DNA of 12,172 nucleotides from Gammaproteobacteria bacterium. Its GTDB lineage: Bacteria > Pseudomonadota > Gammaproteobacteria > Pseudomonadales > Pseudohongiellaceae. Position 1 is the first letter of the stretch. Each line of letters begins with the position of its first letter. This document shows, piece after piece, positions 6,756 through 12,172 of this stretch. The DNA is taken from contig PWQG01000032.1 of NCBI GenBank assembly GCA_003556835.1, forward strand, positions 1 through 12,172, in the 5' to 3' direction. The position numbers and the translations under genes were made by a program. The notes under the pieces were generated by a model that did not search any database, was not told the origin of the DNA, and saw only the letters and a list, made by a program, of their open reading frames with translations.

Positions 6756-7418
6756 ATGACTCTTATGCCAGCCATGAATGTACGCAATCCAGCAATACTT
6801 GCCTGGAGTATCACACTGCTGCTTCCGGCTGTTGCCGCCGACGAATTGGTGTTCACCCCCGAGGACATCATCGAGTGGGAGCATCACAGCTTTGAAGGCC
6901 AGACGCGTTATGCCCTGTCGGAACGGGAGGGTGAAGCTGCCATCCATGCAGTTTGCAACCAGAACTCGGCTTCCGGACTTTTCCTGGAGAAGACGATTGA
7001 CCTGGAGCAGACGCCAATTCTGGAATGGCGATGGTGGGTCGACTCGGTTCACCAGGGCATCGATGAAACCGAACGCTCGGGAGATGACTACCCTGCCCGA
7101 CTGTATGCTGTCGACCGCTATCGCTTTCAGGTATGGCGCACGCGCGCCCTCAACTATGTATGGGCCAGCGAAATGGCCGTTGGCGCGGATTGGCCCAATG
7201 CCTGGCAGCAAAGGGCTCACATGGTCGCCCTGCAGTCCGGAGAACCCGAAGCCGAGGGACACTGGCGCATCGAACGGAGAAATCTGCGCGAGGACTTCCA
7301 GAGATTCCATGGCCGGGATGTATCAGAGATCGATGCCCTGGCCATCATGACCGACTGCGATGATGCCCGCCAGTCAACGGCAGCCTGGTACGGCGAAATC
7401 CGCTTGATGGCGGAATGA
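6756..7418 (+). CDS. Exported DUF3047 family protein
   Basis: A 220-residue protein of the DUF3047 family, whose function is unknown. After a signal peptide (AILAWSITLLLPAVA|ADE) it shows the family pattern: W-x(3)-SFEGQTRY, then SASGLFLEKTIDL, PILEWRWWVD, SGDDYPARLY, LNYVWASE, HWRIERRNLREDFQRF, IDALAIMTDCDD and AAWYGEIRL at the end. The spacing resembles a single jelly-roll-like beta domain, but that fold is my inference. The product should be periplasmic. Three in-frame ATGs at 6756, 6765 and 6774 all keep the signal peptide; none has a convincing Shine-Dalgarno. An ATG at 6672 would add an unrelated stretch ahead of the signal peptide and is rejected. The gene stands alone, 42 bp from a convergent neighbour. 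Confidence 0.82.
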   Translation: MTLMPAMNVRNPAILAWSITLLLPAVAADELVFTPEDIIEWEHHSFEGQTRYALSEREGEAAIHAVCNQNSASGLFLEKTIDLEQTPILEWRWWVDSVHQGIDETERSGDDYPARLYAVDRYRFQVWRTRALNYVWASEMAVGADWPNAWQQRAHMVALQSGEPEAEGHWRIERRNLREDFQRFHGRDVSEIDALAIMTDCDDARQSTAAWYGEIRLMAE

Positions 7419-7460
7419 ATCATCTGCGGGCCACGGGCGGTGGCACCATACTGAGCCCGG

Positions 7461-8168
7461 TCAGACCGACCGACGTTGCAGATAGTAAGGGAGAATTGTC
7501 ATCGCGAGCAACAAGAGCACGGCCGCCGACACGGTCAGCACCGGATGCACTTCAAGCGTGTGACCCAGGCCCGCGAACACCGCGGTCATGGGCAGCATGC
7601 CGACAAAACTGGCCAGGGCAAATTGCCAGGCCCGGATGCTGGTCACCCCGGCCGCGTAACTGACCAGGGCGAAGGAGAACAGCGGTACCAGTCGGGTAAT
7701 GAAAACTGCCCAGAACAGTGGCCACTGCGACCGCTGTTCGGCAAAAAGCGGGTTACCTGGAAGGTACCGACAGACCACATCCCGCCCCAGCAGGCGGGCA
7801 GTCCAGAATGCGATCATGGCGCCCAGCAGGGCACCGACAGCGGCTACCATAGTGCCGACCACAACACCGAATGCCAGGCCGGAGGCGGCACTGATCGGCA
7901 GGGTGGGGATCGGGCCGACGACAACAGCAATGATCATCATCGCCGACAACAGCAGGGGCCCCCGGTAGCCGAGCCCGGTCAACCATTCGGCAATGGCGGG
8001 GGCAGACAGTGTCTGGGGCATGCCCTGGCCGCGTAACAGCAGCCAGAGCAACAGGATCAGCAACACCACAGTCGCAAGAACTGGCGCCTTGATTTTCCAT
8101 CCAGGGGGCGGGACAAGCAAAGGCTCGTCGACGGCGTTCTGTGACTCTGGCTTGTTGCGCGGCTTCAA
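7461..8168 (-). CDS. TVP38/TMEM64 family (VTT domain) inner-membrane protein
   Basis: A 235-residue integral membrane protein of the VTT/DedA superfamily, whose members are linked to lipid scrambling or transport and to envelope homeostasis; its own substrate is unknown. An N-terminal helix (about 28-46) is followed by the VTT core (about 70-195). The core contains GPIPTLPISAASGLAFG (85-101), a glycine-rich AVGALLGAMIAFWTARLLGRD stretch in two overlapping parts, and RLVPLFSFALVSYAAG (159-174) carrying the family's conserved arginine and proline. A last helix ends near residue 230. The start is a TTG at 8168 lying directly after the ybhB TGA in the same frame (TGATTG). No ATG or GTG is available before the first membrane helix, and the ribosome-binding sequence is weak, so translation probably depends on coupling to ybhB. 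A second TTG at codon 17 is the alternative. Confidence 0.87.
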   Translation of the reverse strand: MKPRNKPESQNAVDEPLLVPPPGWKIKAPVLATVVLLILLLWLLLRGQGMPQTLSAPAIAEWLTGLGYRGPLLLSAMMIIAVVVGPIPTLPISAASGLAFGVVVGTMVAAVGALLGAMIAFWTARLLGRDVVCRYLPGNPLFAEQRSQWPLFWAVFITRLVPLFSFALVSYAAGVTSIRAWQFALASFVGMLPMTAVFAGLGHTLEVHPVLTVSAAVLLLLAMTILPYYLQRRSV

Positions 8169-8645
8169 TCAGCGCTCGTACTGACCGACCAGGCGGTTCA
8201 TGCCAATGACATGCGGCTCGATTTTCTCCAGTAGCTCCCACAGCGTGAGCCCGGCCGGCAGTTCACTGTCGTCATCGAGTGCCAGCACCCAGAAGTAATA
8301 ACGGTGCCTGCCATGGCCATCCGGCGGCATGGGACCACCGTAACCATCCTTGTCGAAATTGTTGCGACCCTGGGTATAGGACTCGCTGCCCTCATCCAGC
8401 TCCTGCACATCTCCCGGAATATTGTAGAGTACCCAATGCACAAAACCGTAGCTGCCATTGGCACTGATCAGCGGAGCATCCGGATCATGGCAGATGATGG
8501 CAAAGGCCTTTGTGCCCGCCGGCGCATTACTCCAGCTGAGGTCGGGGGAAAGGTCTTCGCCTTCACCGGTGTGACGGGTCGGAATAGGTCCGTCCTGGGA
8601 GAAGGCGTTGCTGCTCAGTTTCAGATCCGAAAGTGCGAATCCCAT
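8169..8645 (-). CDS. ybhB: YbhB/YbcL family PEBP (Raf kinase inhibitor-like) protein
   Basis: A 158-residue phosphatidylethanolamine-binding-protein-like protein, the same length as E. coli YbhB. The bacterial role is unclear; the fold binds anionic or phosphate-containing ligands in a small pocket. Pocket motifs are present: DPDAP (54-58), HWVLYNIP (70-77) and GYGGPMPPDGHGRHRYYFWV (101-120), where the aspartates and histidines line the site. The N-terminus (FALSDLKLSSNAFSQDGPIP) is typical of cytosolic members, and no signal peptide is seen. The ATG at 8645 has a consensus AGGAGG 9 nt upstream (8655-8660), the strongest ribosome-binding site in the window. The TVP38 gene follows without a gap, so the two form an operon. 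The importer operon runs divergently on the other side. Confidence 0.93.
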   Translation of the reverse strand: MGFALSDLKLSSNAFSQDGPIPTRHTGEGEDLSPDLSWSNAPAGTKAFAIICHDPDAPLISANGSYGFVHWVLYNIPGDVQELDEGSESYTQGRNNFDKDGYGGPMPPDGHGRHRYYFWVLALDDDSELPAGLTLWELLEKIEPHVIGMNRLVGQYER

Positions 8646-8654
8646 GGATGCGAT

Positions 8655-8660
8655 CCTCCT
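8655..8660 (-). promoter_or_regulatory. Consensus Shine-Dalgarno of ybhB
   Basis: Minus-strand AGGAGG, 9 nt before the ATG at 8645. It fixes the ybhB start and contrasts with the weak sites before the downstream TTG-started gene and before the channel gene. Confidence 0.8.
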
Positions 8661-8673
8661 GTTGTGAGGTGAA

Positions 8674-8700
8674 TTGACTGTCCCTACGATAACAGATTAT
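8674..8700 (+). promoter_or_regulatory. Weak candidate promoter of the ABC importer
   Basis: TTGACT (8674-8679, five of six to the -35 consensus) and GATTAT (8695-8700, four of six to the -10 consensus) are separated by 15 bp, shorter than ideal. They lie about 80 bp upstream of the ATPase start. The assignment rests only on hexamer similarity and position. Confidence 0.28.
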
Positions 8701-8704
8701 GGTT

Positions 8705-8716
8705 TCCGGTACCGGA
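8705..8716. repeat. Perfect 12-bp palindrome, possible operator
   Basis: tccggtaccgga reads the same on both strands. It lies in the 134-bp divergent region between ybhB and the ABC importer, just downstream of the candidate -10 box at 8695-8700, where a repressor could act. The binding protein is unknown. Confidence 0.45.
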
Positions 8717-8746
8717 CAGCAGGCGAATGCGGAGCCGGGTTTCTCA

Positions 8747-8769
8747 CCAGGAACTATCGCCAGGAACTA
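8747..8769 (+). repeat. Two 10-bp direct repeats ahead of the ABC ATPase gene
   Basis: ccaggaacta occurs at 8747-8756 and again at 8760-8769, a 13-bp period. The second copy ends at the AAAGG ribosome-binding site. It could be a regulator half-site pair, or a small tandem duplication. Confidence 0.45.
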
Positions 8770-8779
8770 AAAGGTTCTC

Positions 8780-9517
8780 ATGATTGCGCTGTCCGACATT
8801 GACAAGACCTACGGCACAGTCAAGGTACTGGACCGCGTATCGCTGACGGTCCCCACCGGCAGCACACTGTCCCTGATCGGCCCCAGCGGCTGCGGCAAAT
8901 CCACCCTGTTGCGCATCATCATGGGGCTGATCGATGCCGACGGTGGCAGCATTCACATCAACGCCCAGGCCCTGAACCAGGACAACCTCCTGGCGCTGCG
9001 CCGCCGGATGGGTTATGTGATCCAGAGCGGTGGATTGTTCCCACACCTTAGCGCTCACGACAACCTGACCCTGGTGACGCGATACCTGGGTTGGGATAGT
9101 GAGCGGCAAGAAGCGCGGATCGATATGCTGTGCGCACTGACGGGAATCGAGCGCAGTCTGCTCGCGCGCCGACCGGATGGCCTGTCCGGCGGACAGGCCC
9201 AGCGCATCAGCCTCATGCGAGCATTGATGCTGGACCCGCCCACCCTGCTGATGGATGAGCCACTTGGCGCCATTGATCCCCTGGTGCGCCACGAACTGCA
9301 GAACGATCTGCGGGAGATTTTCCGCAAGCTCGGCAAGACCGTACTGCTGGTCACGCATGACCTGGGCGAAGCCGCTTTTCTCGGCGACCGCATCAGCCTG
9401 ATGCAGGACGGGCGGATCATCCAGGATGGCACGGCCCGCGAGCTCATGGACCACCCGGCCACGCCTTTCGTCGAGCAGTTTGTCACGGCTCAGCGCAGTC
9501 CGCTGCAGGATCTGTGA
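8780..9517 (+). CDS. Osmoprotectant-type ABC transporter, ATP-binding protein (no CBS domain)
   Basis: Cytoplasmic ATPase of an osmoprotection (OTCN/OpuC-OsmV type) importer, 245 residues. Walker A is GPSGCGKST (34-42), the Q-loop Q82 lies in YVIQSGGLFPHL, the signature is LSGGQ (135-139), Walker B is LLMDE (156-160) with the D-loop LGAID after it, and the switch histidine is H193. The QSGGLFPHL form of the Q-loop is typical of the betaine/choline/carnitine subfamily. The C-terminus stops soon after the ATPase fold, so the tandem CBS domains of OpuA, OpuCA and ProV that sense ionic strength or regulate the pump are missing. AAAGG lies 5 nt before the ATG. One base separates its stop from the permease ATG, so the two genes are coupled. 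The substrate cannot be read from the ATPase. Confidence 0.92.
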   Translation: MIALSDIDKTYGTVKVLDRVSLTVPTGSTLSLIGPSGCGKSTLLRIIMGLIDADGGSIHINAQALNQDNLLALRRRMGYVIQSGGLFPHLSAHDNLTLVTRYLGWDSERQEARIDMLCALTGIERSLLARRPDGLSGGQAQRISLMRALMLDPPTLLMDEPLGAIDPLVRHELQNDLREIFRKLGKTVLLVTHDLGEAAFLGDRISLMQDGRIIQDGTARELMDHPATPFVEQFVTAQRSPLQDL

Positions 9518-9518
9518 C

Positions 9519-10973
9519 ATGAGGCGCCTTTATTGTCTGCTACTGTCCATCCTGCTTCTGTGCCCGGCACTGGCCACGGCTCAGCCGATCGGCGTGGGTA
9601 GCAAACTGACCACGGAGAACGTACTGCTCGGGGAGCTGGCCCGACAGGCGCTGAACGAGGCCGGTCACCCTGCGAGACACAATGAACAGCTCGGTGGCAC
9701 GCGCATTCTCTGGAACGCGCTGCTGGCAGGCAGTATCGACGTGTATCCCGACTACATCGGCACCATCACCGAGGAAATCCTGGCCGGGGAAACGATCGCC
9801 GACCGCGAAGCGCTGGTGGCGGCACTGGCCCAGCGTGGCGTGGGCATCACCGGGGAACTGGGATTCAACAACACCTATGCCCTGGGCATGCGCCGGGAGC
9901 AGGCCGAGGCCCGGGGTATCCGGACAATTTCCGACCTGGCCGGGCACCCGGATCTGCGCTTCGGCTTCAGTAACGAGTTCATGGACCGTCAGGATGGTTG
10001 GCCGGGGGTGCGCCGCGAGTACGACCTGGCCCCGAACAGCGTTACGGGGCTTGACCACGCCCTGGCCTACCGGGGCATCGCGGCCGGCAATATCGATGTG
10101 ATGGACCTGTACTCCACCGACCCGGAAATTGCCTATTATGACCTGGTGGCGCTGACGGACGATCGCGACTTCTTCCCCCACTATGACGCCGTGTTTCTCT
10201 ACCGCCTGGAACTTGATCCGACTGCGGTGGCGGTGCTTGAACGTTTTGCCGGATCCCTGGACGAGCAGACCATGATCGGCATGAACGCCGCCGTGAAAAT
10301 GGACATGCGCGCTGACTCGGAGGTGGCAGGCGAATTCCTTGCCGAGCGCTTCGGCATTACCCCGGTGGACACGGGCAGCGGACGCTGGCAACGGTTCACG
10401 CGCAATACGCTGGATCACCTGACATTGGTGGCGATATCGCTCAGCCTGGCAATCCTGGTCGCCATTCCCCTGGGCATCATCGCCGCCCGGGTCCGGGCCC
10501 TGGAGGGCCTGCTGCTGGGTATCACCGGCATCCTGCAGACCATCCCCTCCCTGGCCCTGCTGGTGTTGATGATCCCGCTGTTCGGGATCGGGGCGCTGCC
10601 CGCCATCGTTGCCATGTTCCTGTACAGCCTGCTGCCCATTGTGCGCAACACCCATGCCGGCCTGCGGCAGATTCCCGGCCCGGTGATGGAATCGGCCCGG
10701 GCACTGGGCCTGCCGGACTCGCTGGTGCTGCGGCGGGTGGAGTTACCCATGGCGCTGCCCTCGATCCTGGCAGGCATCAAGACCTCGGCGGTGATGAATG
10801 TGGGCGTGGCCACCCTGGGCGCACTGATCGGCGCCGGAGGCTACGGCCAGCCCATTCTGACCGGCATCCGCCTGGACAATATTCCCTTGATCCTGGAGGG
10901 CGCGATCCCGGCCGCCGTGCTCGCCTTGTTGGTACAGGCATTGTTCGATCGGGTGGAAAAACGCATCACTTGA
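9519..10973 (+). CDS. Osmoprotectant-type ABC transporter, fused substrate-binding and permease protein
   Basis: A 484-residue protein joining two importer parts. A signal sequence (1-21, ATA|QP) precedes an OpuAC/OsmF-type binding domain (about 24-290) with LGGT (58-61), YPDYIGT (76-82), FMDRQDGWPG (154-163), YSTD (198-201) and DDRDFFPHYD (214-223). The permease domain (about 300-484) has five or six membrane helices and the EAA loop for ATPase contact (about 379-415: GLRQIPGPVMESARALGLPD). Two copies with two ATPases would make the complete importer, each carrying its own binding domain at the periplasmic face. The ATG at 9519 is chosen for the signal sequence and an AGGAT site 10 nt upstream; a longer in-frame start at 9426 lies inside the ATPase gene. 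Likely substrates are glycine betaine, choline, carnitine or a related trimethylammonium compound; ergothioneine is possible because EgtU belongs to the same broad group. Confidence 0.9.
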   Translation: MRRLYCLLLSILLLCPALATAQPIGVGSKLTTENVLLGELARQALNEAGHPARHNEQLGGTRILWNALLAGSIDVYPDYIGTITEEILAGETIADREALVAALAQRGVGITGELGFNNTYALGMRREQAEARGIRTISDLAGHPDLRFGFSNEFMDRQDGWPGVRREYDLAPNSVTGLDHALAYRGIAAGNIDVMDLYSTDPEIAYYDLVALTDDRDFFPHYDAVFLYRLELDPTAVAVLERFAGSLDEQTMIGMNAAVKMDMRADSEVAGEFLAERFGITPVDTGSGRWQRFTRNTLDHLTLVAISLSLAILVAIPLGIIAARVRALEGLLLGITGILQTIPSLALLVLMIPLFGIGALPAIVAMFLYSLLPIVRNTHAGLRQIPGPVMESARALGLPDSLVLRRVELPMALPSILAGIKTSAVMNVGVATLGALIGAGGYGQPILTGIRLDNIPLILEGAIPAAVLALLVQALFDRVEKRIT

Positions 10974-12172
10974 ACTGCTGCAAAAGGCGCCGCCAGCCGA
11001 TCATCACCGCAGTCATCGAAAACAGCAGGCCGATGAGGCTCAGCACCAGCAACACGATGTCCCACAAGGGTCGTCGCTCCAGCAGATAGATGAAGTCCAG
11101 GCTGTGCAGACCGTTGTAGAGCCAACGGTACAGGCGGCTGGTATCGGTGTGGCGCAGGATCACCTGGCCGCTGTTCAGGTCGACGTAGAATGCCGTGTTC
11201 TCCGCATCGTCAAAGCGAGCCTTGAGCACGGGCAGGGGACGGTAGCGGTTGTGTGTGCTGTAGTAATAATTGTCGAACTCATCGAGTTGTCGTACTTCAG
11301 CAAGATCGGCATCCGGCAGGAAACGGGGCAGGGCCTGTTCGATGCGCTCGCGCAGCCGGGGCGAAGGGGTCGCTTCCCTCGGTCCGTCGGGCAGCAACAC
11401 AAAGCGCTCATCCACTGAAGTCGACAGTAGCAGATGGGGCTGCCCGTCGATCTGACGCCATTCCACCTCGCGCACGCCCGCCAGGGCCTCCGCATCCAGC
11501 TCGGGAAATTCACCCAGGTTGCCGATCCAGGCCGTGCCCTGATAGCGCTCGATCTGGGGAGCCGCCGGCGCCGAGGAGGAAAACAGGCCCCAGGGCGACA
11601 TGGACAGCAGGCCACTGAACAGGAAGGTGCCGAGAAAGACCAGGCTGACGAGCCCCAATACATGGTGCCACTTATCAATACCGTGATAGGGCGAATAGTC
11701 CTTTCCGCGATAGGGCCTGCGCAGGCGTATGCGCAGGAAACCGATCACACCACCGGTGAACACCGAGACCAGGGCAGCCACCGACAACCAGACCACCACC
11801 TCCGTCCACAGCGCCTGGTTCTGACGCAGTTGCACCGGGTAAATCCAGTGGATGGTGGTGCCGATCCAGTTCCAGAAGCGCTCGCTCCGATTGGTATCGA
11901 GCACAATCTGACCACTGACATCGGAGATGTAGACGACGGTGCCAGCCGCGTCACCCACGTCCACCTTGTGCAGGGGTCGGCTGCTGTGCAGGTTGCCGGA
12001 AATGGTCCACTGGTCCATCTCCAGGACGCCGAGGTGCTGCGCATTCGCTGTCGCATCGTGGAAACCGGAATGGCGCAGGATGTTGAGTGCCCGCTCCGCG
12101 GGAAGATCGCCTGCCAGCAGCTCGCCGTCATCTGCAAAAACAGTGACAGGCACATCGTCGGCGCCGCGCAGC
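10966..12172 (-). CDS. PepSY-associated transmembrane (PepSY_TM) protein, N-terminus off window
   Basis: Inner-membrane protein of the PepSY-associated TM family, often encoded near siderophore or iron-uptake genes; its reaction is unknown. The frame is open to the right edge, so the N-terminus, probably one more helix and part of a PepSY domain, is missing. The 401 visible residues contain a periplasmic stretch with VVYISDVSGQIVLDT, a helix around TEVVVWLSVAALVSVFTGG, the motif YHGIDKWHHVLGLVSLVF leading a second helix, a long periplasmic domain with THNRYRPLPVLKARFDD and FYVDLNSGQVI, and a final helix (WDIVLLVLSLIGLLFSMTAV). The GTG near 12153 has upstream in-frame codons and is not taken as the start. 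Its stop overlaps the convergent permease gene by 8 bp. No iron-related gene is visible here, so a link to metal uptake is family knowledge only. Confidence 0.85.
   Translation of the reverse strand, partial: LRGADDVPVTVFADDGELLAGDLPAERALNILRHSGFHDATANAQHLGVLEMDQWTISGNLHSSRPLHKVDVGDAAGTVVYISDVSGQIVLDTNRSERFWNWIGTTIHWIYPVQLRQNQALWTEVVVWLSVAALVSVFTGGVIGFLRIRLRRPYRGKDYSPYHGIDKWHHVLGLVSLVFLGTFLFSGLLSMSPWGLFSSSAPAAPQIERYQGTAWIGNLGEFPELDAEALAGVREVEWRQIDGQPHLLLSTSVDERFVLLPDGPREATPSPRLRERIEQALPRFLPDADLAEVRQLDEFDNYYYSTHNRYRPLPVLKARFDDAENTAFYVDLNSGQVILRHTDTSRLYRWLYNGLHSLDFIYLLERRPLWDIVLLVLSLIGLLFSMTAVMIGWRRLLQQFK

Noticed and set aside
7419..7460. Bidirectional terminator between DUF3047 and the TVP38 gene
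   Set aside because: Only a five-base-pair stem (gccac/gtggc) and no T-run on either strand; support is too weak.
9540..10655. A 371-codon minus-strand open frame
   Set aside because: It mirrors the fused binding-permease gene, has no recognisable motif and no plausible start signal.
1..12172. CRISPR array, insertion sequence, tRNA or prophage
   Set aside because: No regularly spaced repeats, transposase or integrase motifs, tRNA-like cloverleaf or phage genes were seen; composition looks even throughout.

Overview
The window is GC-rich DNA, roughly 60% G+C by eye, with compact, mostly uninterrupted bacterial genes. The proteins read as gammaproteobacterial: an E. coli-like erythrose-4-phosphate dehydrogenase, a YbiO-type mechanosensitive channel, a YbhB-type PEBP protein and a PrlF/YhaV toxin-antitoxin pair. 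A transketolase followed by epd is a common gammaproteobacterial arrangement. The osmotic-stress genes would suit an organism of variable or raised salinity, but that is inference; the species cannot be named.

Layout. (1) 1-3850, all minus strand: a prlF-type antitoxin gene, a yhaV-type toxin gene, transketolase (tkt) and epd, read in that order. The end of epd lies just outside the left edge. A clear promoter with an 18-bp perfect palindrome in its spacer sits upstream of prlF. The toxin reading frame has no stop codon and runs in frame into tkt, and its family C-terminus is not recognisable. (2) 3938-4232: a small lipoprotein gene (minus) divergent from the channel gene. (3) 4233-7418, plus strand: the YbiO-like MscS-family channel, a 270-bp gap with a hairpin and a coding-like remnant, and an exported DUF3047 protein. 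(4) 7461-8645, minus strand: ybhB followed by a TVP38/TMEM64 (VTT) membrane protein that begins with TTG immediately after the ybhB stop. (5) 8780-10973, plus strand: a two-gene osmoprotectant-type ABC importer made of an ATPase without CBS domains and a protein fusing the binding domain to the permease. (6) 10966-12172, minus strand: a PepSY-associated membrane protein, cut by the right edge and overlapping the permease gene tail to tail by 8 bp.

How the genes work together. tkt and epd feed the pentose-phosphate and pyridoxal-phosphate branches of sugar-phosphate metabolism. They lie directly downstream of a toxin-antitoxin module whose promoter may also transcribe them. The channel (solute release on down-shock) and the ABC importer (solute uptake on up-shock) are opposite arms of turgor control. 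The other genes are single, mostly envelope-located functions with no obvious shared pathway. I saw no rRNA, tRNA, CRISPR array, insertion sequence or prophage gene. No stretch over 300 bp lacks a gene.
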